Source: JAGLTZ01 sp964637695 (GTDB lineage Bacteria; Blakebacterota; Blakebacteria; Blakebacterales; Blakebacteraceae). From it: a DNA stretch of 64,000 nt. Below are positions 16,558 to 25,155 of the stretch, one piece after another. The notes under the pieces were generated by a model. The model was not told where the DNA came from and searched no databases. It was given only the letters and a program-made list of their open reading frames with translations. How positions within the stretch are numbered: the stretch's first letter is position 1; the number at the start of each line of letters is the position of its first letter. A program made the position numbers and the translations under genes. Where the stretch lies: positions 1-64,000 of the forward strand of contig CAZWVF010000001.1 in NCBI GenBank assembly GCA_964637695.1. The letters run 5' to 3'.

Positions 16558-17096
16558 ACTCCGCTCCCTTCCTCCACGGGCATTCCGCCTGGAACTCCCG
16601 CCCCTCCTTCCGGATGCCGTTCTTCGCGCAGAGCTTCAATCACCTTCTCACACATTTCGGGCCGGAATGCTTCGAAGTAGTCGAAATCGACCTGAATGGC
16701 GGGGGCTGTACCGCAGCAGGCGAGGCATTCGGCGCTCAGAAGGGTGATCGATCCATCTTCGGTTGTCTCACCGAAATCGATACCGAGCAGTTCCTTGAAC
16801 TTCCCGGCTACCTCGCGACCGCCGGCCAGCTCGCATGAAAGTGTGCGGCAGACGGTGATCAGGTGCCGGCCGGCCGGTCTGGTCCTGTAATTGTGGTAGA
16901 AGGTCGCCACCGAGGCCACTGCTGATTCAGAGAAGCCCAGCTCGGAGGCCACGCAGCTCATAACTTCCTTTGAAAGGTATCCGAATTCCTTCTGGGCAAG
17001 CTTCAGGGCCTCTATCAGCAGGCTGCGGGTCTCCGGGTATTGAGCCCGCGCCGTATCCAGTGCCTGCTGAGCTTCTGCCGAGAATTGCAGCGACAT
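16554..17096 (-). CDS. nuoE: NADH-quinone oxidoreductase subunit E
   Basis: A 180-residue thioredoxin-like 2Fe-2S protein holding cluster N1a. The four cysteines are in CRTLSC and the later AECLACCGTAP motif. The helical N-terminal bundle (residues 1-80) and the FYHNYRTRPAGRH linker match the family. The C-terminal ~20 residues are a Gly/Glu/Pro-rich tail. Start overlaps the nuoD stop as TGATG. Confidence 0.95.
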   Translation of the reverse strand: MSLQFSAEAQQALDTARAQYPETRSLLIEALKLAQKEFGYLSKEVMSCVASELGFSESAVASVATFYHNYRTRPAGRHLITVCRTLSCELAGGREVAGKFKELLGIDFGETTEDGSITLLSAECLACCGTAPAIQVDFDYFEAFRPEMCEKVIEALREERHPEGGAGVPGGMPVEEGSGV

Positions 17097-18364
17097 CAGC
17101 AGTCGAGCTCCCCGGCGATTACGTTGAGGCTTGAAACGGTCGCTATGGCATCCGAGATACTGCCGCCCTTCAGAAGTTCGGCTATCGCACTGTAGTAGTA
17201 GAAGCAGGGCCTGCGGACGTGCACGCGGTAAGGTGTCTGGCCGCCGTCACTGACAACGAAGAAACCGAGTTCGCCGTTGGCCGCTTCCGTGGAATAGTAG
17301 TATTCACCGGGAGGCGGACCCGCACCATGCATGATCAGCTTGAAGTGGTGGATCATACTCTCCATCCTGGTGTAGACGTCCTTCTTGGCCGGCAGGGTTA
17401 TCTTCGGATCTTCGATCGCAAATGGACCTTCCGGAATGTTCTCTACGGCCTGGTCGATGATTCTGAGGCTTTCGAGCATCTCCCTGAGCCGGACCGTATA
17501 GCGGTCCCACACATCGCCCCGATCCCCGACCGGTATCTCGAAATCAAACTCGTCGTAGCACATGTAGGGACTGGCCCTGCGAACGTCGTAATCGATCCCG
17601 GTGGCTCTCAGGTTGGGGCCGGTGAACCCGTAGGAGAGGGCGGTTTCGGCATCTATCATGCCTACACCCTGGGTACGGTCCATGAAGATCCTGTTGCGGG
17701 TCAGTACGTCGTCGAAGTCCTTGAAGGTTGCCGGGAACCTCCTTACGAAATCCCTTACATCGTCCACGAAATCGACGGGAACGTCACGGGCGAGGCCTCC
17801 GACGCGGCCGAACGTGGTTGTCAGGCGTGCACCGGTCTGCTTCTCGATGATCTGGTAGAGCCGTTCCCGCTCCTCGTAGAACCAGAGAAATCCGGTGAAG
17901 GCACCCAGATCCACACCCAGTATCCCCATGCTGACCAGGTGGTCCATTATCCGGGAGAGTTCTGCGATTATGGTGCGCACGTACTGTGCCCGTCCGGGCA
18001 CTTCGATGCCCATCATCGCTTCCACCGCCACAAGCCATCCCACGTTGTTCATGGGGGCCGAAACGTAGTTCATGCGGTCGGTGCAGTTGAGGAACTGGTT
18101 GTACGAGTAAACCTCGCCCAGTTTTTCAAAGGAACGGTGAAGGTAGCCGATATGCGATTCCACTTCGACGATCCGCTCACCCTCGAGGGTCACGACGTTG
18201 TGCAGTACACCGTGCATGGCAGGGTGGTAGGGACCGAGGTTGAGCAGTACCCGGTCGCTCTGGGCCTCCTCCCCGTACAGATCCATTTCCGGAGGTACAG
18301 ATTCCCACTGGAGAGCCTCGACCTGCCGCCGGCGGATCTCATCGCGGTCGGCCCGGCGCGTCAT
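17096..18364 (-). CDS. nuoD: NADH-quinone oxidoreductase subunit D
   Basis: A 422-residue subunit related to the large subunit of [NiFe] hydrogenases; with NuoB it forms the quinone-binding pocket. Conserved features: GPYHPAMHGVLH (family GP-x-HP-x2-HGVLR), SHIGYLHRSFEK, RMNYVSAPMNNVG and the C-terminal YRVHVRRPCF. The ~35 residues before the first motif are a hydrophilic extension. The gap of 9 bases to nuoC is one of the few non-overlapping junctions in the operon. Confidence 0.96.
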   Translation of the reverse strand: MTRRADRDEIRRRQVEALQWESVPPEMDLYGEEAQSDRVLLNLGPYHPAMHGVLHNVVTLEGERIVEVESHIGYLHRSFEKLGEVYSYNQFLNCTDRMNYVSAPMNNVGWLVAVEAMMGIEVPGRAQYVRTIIAELSRIMDHLVSMGILGVDLGAFTGFLWFYEERERLYQIIEKQTGARLTTTFGRVGGLARDVPVDFVDDVRDFVRRFPATFKDFDDVLTRNRIFMDRTQGVGMIDAETALSYGFTGPNLRATGIDYDVRRASPYMCYDEFDFEIPVGDRGDVWDRYTVRLREMLESLRIIDQAVENIPEGPFAIEDPKITLPAKKDVYTRMESMIHHFKLIMHGAGPPPGEYYYSTEAANGELGFFVVSDGGQTPYRVHVRRPCFYYYSAIAELLKGGSISDAIATVSSLNVIAGELDC

Positions 18365-18373
18365 TTCGTGCCT

Positions 18374-18931
18374 CTACAGGTCATGGAGCTCTTTCCACGA
18401 GATCATGTGTTTGTTGCCCAGCTGTTCGCCGTGCCTGCTCCTGGCCCTTTCGGGGCCTTCTATCGGGAAATCCTTCCTCTGCGGGTGTCCCTCGTAGTCG
18501 CCGGGCATCAGTATGCGCTGCAGGTTGGGGTGACCGTCGAAGTGAATGCCCATCATGTCGAACACCTCCCGTTCGGCCCAGTCGGCCGCCGCGAATAGAC
18601 CGGAAAGTGTTGGTACGGAACCTCCTTCGGGCACATACGCCTTCACCCTGATGCGTCGCCCGCCGGAGAGATCGAGGAAGTGCCATATGACGGCGAACCG
18701 GTGCGGATGACTTTCGGTATGCTCCTGATAATCGACTGCGGTGACATCGAGGAGTATGTCAATGCCCGCTTCCGATGACCCTTCCTTCAGAACTCCGGCA
18801 ACATCGTTTATGGCGGCAGGATCGATCAGCAGAACCGGCATGTTGAAGGAATATGAAGATTCCACGAGCCTGTCACCTATGCGGAGACCGACCAGGTCCG
18901 CCAGAGCTTCGGACCACCTGGTATCAATCAC
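18374..18931 (-). CDS. nuoC: NADH-quinone oxidoreductase subunit C
   Basis: A 185-residue peripheral-arm subunit (30-kDa family) that scaffolds NuoD and NuoB. The family signature WAEREVFDMMGIHFDGHPNL and the following EGHPQRKDFP are present near residues 118-155. It is a stand-alone NuoC, not a NuoCD fusion. ATG 18931 overlaps the nuoB stop by 4 nt. Confidence 0.95.
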   Translation of the reverse strand: MIDTRWSEALADLVGLRIGDRLVESSYSFNMPVLLIDPAAINDVAGVLKEGSSEAGIDILLDVTAVDYQEHTESHPHRFAVIWHFLDLSGGRRIRVKAYVPEGGSVPTLSGLFAAADWAEREVFDMMGIHFDGHPNLQRILMPGDYEGHPQRKDFPIEGPERARSRHGEQLGNKHMISWKELHDL

Positions 18932-19503
18932 GTCGGGAGCTCTTTCCCGTTACCGTTCAGTTTGTCATTCAGTGATTTCTGCCACTGCGCATCAACAGCC
19001 TGCTGCACCCTGCGCCTGATATAGGCCCTGGCTTCGTGGGCCTGGCCCGGTTTCTCCTGGATCATTTCCTGCAGCAGGACGAGGCCGTGCAGAAGCAGTT
19101 CGGGGCGGGGGGGACATCCGGGCACGAAGACATCCACCGGTATGAATTCATCTACACCCTGACACACGCTGTATACGTCGAACATGCCTCCCGAAGAGGC
19201 GCAGGCGCCCATCGAGACGCACCACTTCGGTTCGGGCATCTGGTCCCAGACCTTCCTGAGAACAGGTCTGGATTTAAGACATACAGTTCCTATGACGATG
19301 AGAAGATCTGCCTGCCGGGGGCTGAACGCCTGTCTCTCCATTCCGAAGCGGGCAATATCGTACCTGGAGGCCATCGTCGACATGTACTCGATCCCGCAGC
19401 AGGCCGTGGCAAATGGTGTGGGCCAGAGGCTGTATTTGCGTCCCCAGGAGATTACATCCTTCATCTTCCCGGCTATCACGCTGTCGGAGAGCAGGGAGAT
19501 CAT
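18928..19503 (-). CDS. nuoB: NADH-quinone oxidoreductase subunit B
   Basis: A 191-residue subunit carrying cluster N2, the last electron donor to quinone. All four ligands are visible: the tandem cysteines in FATACCGIEY, the Cys in CVSMGACAS and the one in VPGCPPRPE. The start ATG 19503 overlaps the nuoA stop as ATGA; a longer frame to 19728 overlaps nuoA and is not NuoB-like, and ATG 19509 would add two residues. Confidence 0.96.
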   Translation of the reverse strand: MISLLSDSVIAGKMKDVISWGRKYSLWPTPFATACCGIEYMSTMASRYDIARFGMERQAFSPRQADLLIVIGTVCLKSRPVLRKVWDQMPEPKWCVSMGACASSGGMFDVYSVCQGVDEFIPVDVFVPGCPPRPELLLHGLVLLQEMIQEKPGQAHEARAYIRRRVQQAVDAQWQKSLNDKLNGNGKELPT

Positions 19504-19856
19504 TCCCATTCGAGCCCGCCTTTCCGCCACACGTACGCCAGCCCGAGAGTCAGAATCGTCACGAATACAAGCATCTCCACCAGCCCGAAGAGACCCAGCC
19601 GGCGGAACAGAACCGCCCACGGAAAGAGGAATACCGCTTCGATATCGAATATTATGAACACCAGGGCGACCAGGTAGAACCTGACCTGCATGCGGCGCTG
19701 CATGGCATCCCTGACGGGAACGCCGCATTCAAAGACATCGAGCAGGTGTTCCTGGGAAGATCGGGCGCCGAAAAGCCGGGGCATCATCAGCAGCAGGCCG
19801 CACAGGATCAGGCTGAAGAAGAGGAGGAGACCCAGGGCGAGAAAGTCATGGTTCAT
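19500..19856 (-). CDS. nuoA: NADH-quinone oxidoreductase subunit A
   Basis: A 118-residue three-helix membrane subunit that opens the nuo operon. The conserved loop-1 segment FECGVPVRDA (with its family cysteine) and the FDIEAVFLFPWA helix are present. ATG 19856 gives the usual family length with helix 1 just after the N-terminus; a GTG at 19916 would add 20 polar residues and cannot be excluded, as neither start has a clear ribosome-binding site. All 14 genes nuoA-N follow in canonical order on this strand. Confidence 0.93.
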   Translation of the reverse strand: MNHDFLALGLLLFFSLILCGLLLMMPRLFGARSSQEHLLDVFECGVPVRDAMQRRMQVRFYLVALVFIIFDIEAVFLFPWAVLFRRLGLFGLVEMLVFVTILTLGLAYVWRKGGLEWE

Positions 19857-19928
19857 CTGCAGATTCCACTCATTAACTGCTGCTCTGTAAAGGCGGAACG
19901 TAGTGAAATTTTTCACAAGTCCCGTTAA

Positions 19929-19952
19929 ATAAAAGGGCTTTTACTTAAGCCC
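19929..19952 (-). promoter_or_regulatory. Terminator-like hairpin in the nuo leader
   Basis: On the minus strand GGGCTT, a 6-base loop and AAGCCC form a perfect 6-bp stem (19952-19935), followed at once by TTTTATTT. This looks like an intrinsic terminator or attenuator, yet no gene precedes it on that strand and it lies 80-95 bases before nuoA. It may attenuate nuo transcription or stop leftward read-through. Confidence 0.35.
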
Positions 19953-20144
19953 TCACGAACTATTAAATGATCGTTGTCCATTTTCTCAAGGATTATCTGC
20001 AATACCAACGCCACAGGACCGGTCTATTAGACATTTTTCTATAAGCAAATCAAAGCGACGGATCGTTTTGATTAACAGGTCGTGGAACACCGGTCGGAGA
20101 TTTCAGGTATAGATGTATACAGGTGTTTTATGATTCAGGGCATT

Positions 20145-20175
20145 GGAGGTCGAAGGTTCGGGTCCTCCAGGGTGT
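20145..20175 (+). other. tRNA 3'-half-like fragment
   Basis: GGAGGTCGAAGGTTCGGGTCC followed by TCC resembles the variable loop and T-arm of bacterial tRNAs (AGGTCG-x-AGGTTCGAATCCT type), with one mismatch in the five-pair T stem. No D-arm, anticodon arm or CCA can be built around it, so it is at best a fossil or former attachment site. Confidence 0.25.
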
Positions 20176-20198
20176 CTAACTCATTGAGACACTTTGAA

Positions 20199-20252
20199 GA
20201 GTCTGTCGGATGCCGGCGCAAGCCGCAGCCGATGCGATTCTCCGGCAGACTC
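20199..20252 (-). repeat. Short (54-nt) member of the dispersed palindromic repeat
   Basis: The reverse complement begins GAGTCTGCCGGAGAATCG and continues for about 50 bases in close agreement with the first ~50 bases of the 177-nt elements at 41174 and 45591, then jumps to a matching terminal arm (TCCGACAGACTC). The central ~120 bases are missing, like a deletion derivative. Its ends pair with each other over 12 bases (one wobble), and the interior holds a CGGC-GCAA-GCCG hairpin with a GNRA-type loop. It lies 43 bases before the first tolC gene. Confidence 0.65.
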
Positions 20253-20295
20253 CTGAGTATCTGTTGATTGAATCCGACGAAAGGAAGTAACAGTC

Positions 20296-21954
20296 ATGCA
20301 CCGATCCTCGATTTGCATACCGGCGGCCGGCAGAAAGCACTGCACGATCCTCCTGCTGGCGGCGCTTTTCATCACGCCGGTCTATGCCCAGGTTGAGACT
20401 CCGCAGATTCAGGAGCCCGAACCGATCCAGGCGACGCAGATAGAAATGTTCACGCAGGAAGACGCCGAAATGGTCCTCAATCTTCAGCAGGTGATCGATC
20501 TGGCGCTCGACCAGTCGTTCCAGGTCTACCAGCTGAAGCAGAGTTATCTGCAGACCGCCTATTCACTGGAGCAGGCCAGGAGGAACCTGCGAACCAGGGT
20601 GGATCTGCAATCGACGATCCCCAGTATCCAACAGGGGCTGAATCCTACATTCTATTTCAATCCGGCCACTCAACAGCAGGAGCTGGCCTACCTGCGAACC
20701 GGGAGGACAAACTTCTATTCCAGGATCACGGTGCAGCAGCCGCTGATCACTAACGGATCGATATCGCTGGAATCCCGCCTCAGCGGTTTCGATTCCTTCA
20801 ATGAGCGTGCTTCAGGTGATCCGGCCGAGACCCGTTCGATGTCACCCACAATAGGGATCAATTTCAACCAGCCGCTCTTCCAGTACAACGACATCAAGAA
20901 CGAGCTGAGGAACGCAGAGCTCAGTTTTGAATCCCTTGAGGCCACTTATACCCAGGACGAGCTGAGCCAGATCAACGGGATCACCAACCAGTTCTACTCT
21001 CTCTTCAGGCAGCAGAAGTCGCTGGCCGACGTTGCGGAGTCATTCCGGTTGAGCGACATCAATTACCAGATCGGTCTGCGCAAGTACCAGGCGGGTCTGA
21101 TAGCCGAGGTGGACAAGATGCGCCTGGAAGTGCAGAGGGCCAACGACCTCGACCGGCTCGAAAACGCCAGGAACTCTCACGAACAGCAGCAGTTCCAGTT
21201 CAACCGCCAGGTGGGACTTCCCCTGGAGACGAAGATCTGGGTGGTTGCCAGCGAGGAGTACCGACCGATCGAGGTGGACGTCAACCGGGCGCTCGAACTG
21301 GCATTCGAGAACAGGGCGGAAATGAGACTTCAGGAGATCACCCTTGAGCAGTCTGACCTGAACCTGCGCCGCACGATCAGCATGGGTCGTCCAAACCTGC
21401 AGCTCAACCTGGGTTACGACCTGCAGGGCAACTCCACACTTGGCGGACTCAATGCCTCAAATTCCTGGTCGGATCACCTTTCCGAAGCCTTCAATCCCGA
21501 CAACCAGAGCCCCAACACAAACGTCAGCCTCACGCTGCGGGTGCCGCTATTCGACTGGGGCCGCAACGAGGCGGCTGTACAGAGGCAGATGGCCGGCATC
21601 GCCGTGCAGGAACGAAGGTTGGAAGAGGTAGTGGAGAACCTGAAAAGAGATGTCATCAACCGCGTACGCTCTGTAGAGAGCGCCATGCGACGCATGGAGA
21701 TCCAGACGGCCAACCGTGTAGTGGCCGAGAGAAGTTACGAGATCAGCCAGCTGCGCTACGAACGCGGTGAAACAACGATCATTGAGCTGCTCAACGACCA
21801 GCAGCAGTACAACAGCACGCAGGAGAACTTCCTGAGTGCGCTCATCACGTTCGAGCAGGCCAAGGCGAGTTTAATGGAATACACGCTGTGGGACTGGGAG
21901 ACCAACGAACCGGTCCGGCGGCGGACGTCGCCCCCGACGCCATTCGGCAAATAG
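20296..21954 (+). CDS. TolC-family outer-membrane efflux protein (paralogue 1)
   Basis: A 552-residue outer-membrane channel subunit with a signal peptide ending near VYAQ (residues ~20-35). Two repeated helical halves carry the long coiled-coil segments of the family, with FNQPLFQYNDIKNELRNAE in the first and RYERGETTIIELLNDQQQYN in the second. It would form the trimeric exit duct for the RND pump encoded downstream. The next gene is a clear paralogue (shared LFQYN-x-IK, W-SDHLS-x-A and FD-x-G-x-N patterns), indicating tandem duplication. AAAGGAAG precedes the ATG by ~9 bases. Confidence 0.9.
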   Translation: MHRSSICIPAAGRKHCTILLLAALFITPVYAQVETPQIQEPEPIQATQIEMFTQEDAEMVLNLQQVIDLALDQSFQVYQLKQSYLQTAYSLEQARRNLRTRVDLQSTIPSIQQGLNPTFYFNPATQQQELAYLRTGRTNFYSRITVQQPLITNGSISLESRLSGFDSFNERASGDPAETRSMSPTIGINFNQPLFQYNDIKNELRNAELSFESLEATYTQDELSQINGITNQFYSLFRQQKSLADVAESFRLSDINYQIGLRKYQAGLIAEVDKMRLEVQRANDLDRLENARNSHEQQQFQFNRQVGLPLETKIWVVASEEYRPIEVDVNRALELAFENRAEMRLQEITLEQSDLNLRRTISMGRPNLQLNLGYDLQGNSTLGGLNASNSWSDHLSEAFNPDNQSPNTNVSLTLRVPLFDWGRNEAAVQRQMAGIAVQERRLEEVVENLKRDVINRVRSVESAMRRMEIQTANRVVAERSYEISQLRYERGETTIIELLNDQQQYNSTQENFLSALITFEQAKASLMEYTLWDWETNEPVRRRTSPPTPFGK

Positions 21955-22032
21955 GTTTACGGGGAAAGGTACTTAAAGTGTCTCACTGCGTCCTCTGACA
22001 GGGGCGCACACATCATCGAAGGAGGATTCCCG

Positions 22033-23643
22033 GTGCGGATCTTTCCTATATTCCGGTTCGTTTTTGCCGGATTATCAGTTGCCGTCCTCATCATGCCCGC
22101 TGCAGCTGGAACAGTTTCAGCCTTCCAGCAGCAGGAGATCGAGATACCGGGCCGGCAGGACGCCGACCTGGTTCTCGAGCTGCGGCAGGCGATCGACGTC
22201 GCCCTCGATAAATCTTACGGGATTTTCCAGATGCAGCAGCAGTTCCTGCAATACTCATATCTGCTGGAGGTCTCTCAGCGGGCTCTGAGGACACAGATAA
22301 ACCTCAGTTCATCGGGGCTGCCCAATATCAGCCAGCGTATTGACGCTCAACTGCTGGGACAGCCGCCTGAACTCACTTACCTGAGACGCAACTCCACCTC
22401 GGGAGATTTAAGCCTCAGCATATCTCAACCGCTGATCACCGACGGCAGATTCTCATTCAATGCAGGTTTCTACGGAAGCCAGGCTATCCAGAACCTGACG
22501 GGAGGGCTGGACCTGAAGAACAGGTCGATTCAACCCTATGCGGGAATCGGATTCAGACAGCCCCTCTTCCAGTACAACCAGATCAAGGGCCAGCTGCGCA
22601 GCAATGAACTCTCTGTGCAGGGACAGCGCCTCCGCTATACAGAGGATGAACTGCGGCAGATTAACAGCGTCACGCGCAGTTTCTACAACCTCTTTCAGCA
22701 GCAGCAGAGGGTGGAAATAGCAGCCGAGAACTACCGGCAGAGCGAGATCAACTACCAGACAGGAGTCAGGCGTTACCAGGCGGCCCAGCAGAGCGAAGTT
22801 GTGATACTGGGACTGCAGGTGGACAAGGCCAATGTGCTGAGCGATCTCGAATCGGAGAAAACGGCTCTGGAGAGACTCCGCTTTGCATTCAACCGGGTAG
22901 TCGGCCTGCCGCTGGAAACGACCGTCTGGGTTGAGTCAACACTCGAATACAGGCCGATTGAGGTGGATGTGGACCGTGCGCTCGAACTGGCCATGCAGAA
23001 CCGTTCAGACGTGCAGAGGCAGCGGATCCAGCTCGAACAGGACAATCTGACACTGAAGCAGCGGATCAGCGAAGGCCGCCTTGATCTGCAGTTCTCCGCC
23101 TCCTACAGCCTGACGGGCAATTCGACCCTCGGCGCTCTTGATTACGATGATCCGTGGTCGGATCATCTGAGCGCCGCCCTCAGTGCCGACAACCGCAGTC
23201 CCTTCACCAACATCTCGCTGACACTCCAGGTCCCCATTTTCGATGGGGGGATGAACTCGGCTTATGTAGAGAGGCAGATGTCGGTGATAAGTCAGCGGGA
23301 ACGCGATATAGAGGAGACCCGCGCCGACCTCCAGGTAGAGGTGATAAACAGGGTGAGGGCAGTGGAGGGGACGATGCGCCTGGTGGAGATCCTGGAAGAG
23401 AACCTGCAGATAGCAAGGACCAGCTACCAGATAAGTCAGCAGCAGTTCGAGAGAGGTGAGATAGACCTCGAAACTCTGCTGAGGGCTCAGGATCAGAGAA
23501 GGAACACGGAAGACAGACATCTGGGTGCCTGGATAGCTTTCGAAATGGCAAAGGCGGACCTCAAGGAGATCACCCTGTGGGACTGGGAGACCAATCAGGC
23601 CGTAAGCCAGAGAACAGACTTCCCGGTGCCCTTCGGTGGATAA
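22033..23643 (+). CDS. TolC-family outer-membrane efflux protein (paralogue 2)
   Basis: A 536-residue TolC-like protein with a signal peptide (residues 1-30) and the same two-halved coiled-coil layout as its upstream neighbour; both share NSTLGAL/NSTLGGL, a WSDHLS block and LWDWETN near the C-terminus. It starts with GTG 22033, 7 bases after AAGGAGG. Having two TolC copies before one membrane-fusion gene is unusual: they could form mixed trimers or serve different pumps. No outer-membrane lipidation motif is seen. Confidence 0.9.
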   Translation: MRIFPIFRFVFAGLSVAVLIMPAAAGTVSAFQQQEIEIPGRQDADLVLELRQAIDVALDKSYGIFQMQQQFLQYSYLLEVSQRALRTQINLSSSGLPNISQRIDAQLLGQPPELTYLRRNSTSGDLSLSISQPLITDGRFSFNAGFYGSQAIQNLTGGLDLKNRSIQPYAGIGFRQPLFQYNQIKGQLRSNELSVQGQRLRYTEDELRQINSVTRSFYNLFQQQQRVEIAAENYRQSEINYQTGVRRYQAAQQSEVVILGLQVDKANVLSDLESEKTALERLRFAFNRVVGLPLETTVWVESTLEYRPIEVDVDRALELAMQNRSDVQRQRIQLEQDNLTLKQRISEGRLDLQFSASYSLTGNSTLGALDYDDPWSDHLSAALSADNRSPFTNISLTLQVPIFDGGMNSAYVERQMSVISQRERDIEETRADLQVEVINRVRAVEGTMRLVEILEENLQIARTSYQISQQQFERGEIDLETLLRAQDQRRNTEDRHLGAWIAFEMAKADLKEITLWDWETNQAVSQRTDFPVPFGG

Positions 23644-23744
23644 GCGTGCGGGAGGAACGGGACAAAAGCAGGGGCTGTTAACGTATATACTGAAAACGCT
23701 GAAACGTATCAGCGGCAGACAGGAGAAGCAGGAAAGGACATCAG

Positions 23745-25088
23745 ATGGCATTTAGCGCCAGGTCACTGGTAAAACCACTGGTCATAACAGTAATCCTTGG
23801 CGGTGCAGTCTCTCTGGTCTACTGGAGGGTCACTTCAGAGAAGGAGAAGGAGGCTGCCGCGGTTCCCGAACTGGGCAGTGCAGAGGAGCAGGAAGCCGCA
23901 CTTCAGGGACTCTTCCGGGGGACCGATCCGATTCCGGTCAAGGCCACTCCCGCCGTTCTGGGCACTCTCGTGCAGACCGTCCATGCCGAGGGCCGCGCCC
24001 AGCCGCTGCGTCAGGTCAGGGTGACCAGCCAGGTGAGCAGCCTTCTGGAGAGGGTGCTGGTCAAGGAGGGGGACTACGTCCGGGCCGGCCAGACCCTGAT
24101 GGTAATCGACGATGAGCAGTACAGGCTGGAACTGGAGGATGCCCAGGCCTCACGGCTGCAGGCCAATGCAGACTATGCCGCGAGCCTTGACGAGACCGAT
24201 ACCGTCACCAGAGAGGGGCTGGAACTGCCGCAGGCGTCCATGAGCAGTGCGGAACTGCAGCAGATGGAAACGCGGTACCGACGGGCCCTCGACGCATACC
24301 GGCAGGGAAACATGGGAAAGGATGAGTTCCAGGAGATAGAGCTGGATTACAAGACGGCTCGGATCCTTGCGGGGATGGAGCGGGGGAATATACTGAAAGC
24401 CCGTCTGACACAGCGCCAGATAGCGGTCCAGAGGGCCGAGCGGAATCTGGAGCGCACCAGCGTCAAGGCCCCCTATTCAGGCTACGTAGCCGACCTCGAC
24501 GTATCGGCTGGGGAATACATTTCGGGCAGCACACAACTGCTGACCCTGCTCGACCTGAGCACGATGAGAGTCCGGGTAGATGTGCTGGAGAGTGAAATAG
24601 CCCCCCTGAAGCCGGGAAGGAAAGCCGAGATAGAGTTCACGGCCCTGAAGGGTCAGGTTTTCAAGGGTACCGTGGTCTCGGTCAATCCGATCATCAATGC
24701 CCAGACCCGCACCGGCAGGGTGACGCTCGAGTTGAGCAACCCGGAGGGGAAGATCACTTCGGGCATGTTCGCCCGGGCGAGGATCTTCTCCAACAATATC
24801 GAGAACGTGCTGATGGTGCCTCTCGAGGCCATAGTAGAGAGGGACGAGAGGACCCTCGTCTTCGCAGTGGAGCAGTCGGAAACGGAAGATAAACCCGATA
24901 TAGCCAAATGGCGATACGTGCAGCTGGGCGAGACCAACGACACCCACGTGATCGTGTATCCCACCGATAATCCTCACGAAGGTGTGAGGCCCGGCATGCT
25001 GATACTGATTGAAGGACACGTAAGCCTGCAGCACGACAGCCCGGTCAAACTGCTGGATATAGTGGACGCGGCCGTGCTCACTCCATAA
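23745..25088 (+). CDS. RND efflux membrane-fusion (periplasmic adaptor) protein
   Basis: A 447-residue HlyD/AcrA-type adaptor that links the inner-membrane RND pump to TolC. An N-terminal membrane anchor (residues ~8-28) is followed by a split biotinyl-lipoyl-like domain (VRVTSQVSSLLERVLVKEGD near residue 90 and RTSVKAPYSGYVADL near 235), an alpha-helical hairpin between them and a beta-barrel domain. The sole adaptor gene in this operon, serving two permeases. AAAGGA lies 6 bases before the ATG. Confidence 0.92.
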   Translation: MAFSARSLVKPLVITVILGGAVSLVYWRVTSEKEKEAAAVPELGSAEEQEAALQGLFRGTDPIPVKATPAVLGTLVQTVHAEGRAQPLRQVRVTSQVSSLLERVLVKEGDYVRAGQTLMVIDDEQYRLELEDAQASRLQANADYAASLDETDTVTREGLELPQASMSSAELQQMETRYRRALDAYRQGNMGKDEFQEIELDYKTARILAGMERGNILKARLTQRQIAVQRAERNLERTSVKAPYSGYVADLDVSAGEYISGSTQLLTLLDLSTMRVRVDVLESEIAPLKPGRKAEIEFTALKGQVFKGTVVSVNPIINAQTRTGRVTLELSNPEGKITSGMFARARIFSNNIENVLMVPLEAIVERDERTLVFAVEQSETEDKPDIAKWRYVQLGETNDTHVIVYPTDNPHEGVRPGMLILIEGHVSLQHDSPVKLLDIVDAAVLTP

Positions 25089-25155
25089 AGGCGGATCCAG
25101 GCAGATATGGAAATGAACATCCATAGAGACTCCATTTCAGATTCGGAGATGCCCC

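Larger units (their letters stand above)
19857..20295. other. Divergent intergenic region, nuoA / tolC
   Basis: About 440 bases between two divergently transcribed operons, so it must hold promoters for both. The nuo-proximal half (to about 20060) is visibly more AT-rich than the genes. It also holds a terminator-like hairpin (19935-19952), a short inverted repeat GTGTCT...AGACAC (20172-20192), a tRNA T-arm-like fragment, and a 54-nt copy of the dispersed palindromic repeat. I see no convincing sigma-70 promoter and no small gene. Confidence 0.6.

Noticed and set aside
20087..20175. Complete long-variable-arm tRNA
   Set aside because: Partial acceptor complementarity exists, but no D-arm or anticodon arm forms, so only a T-arm-like fragment is reported.
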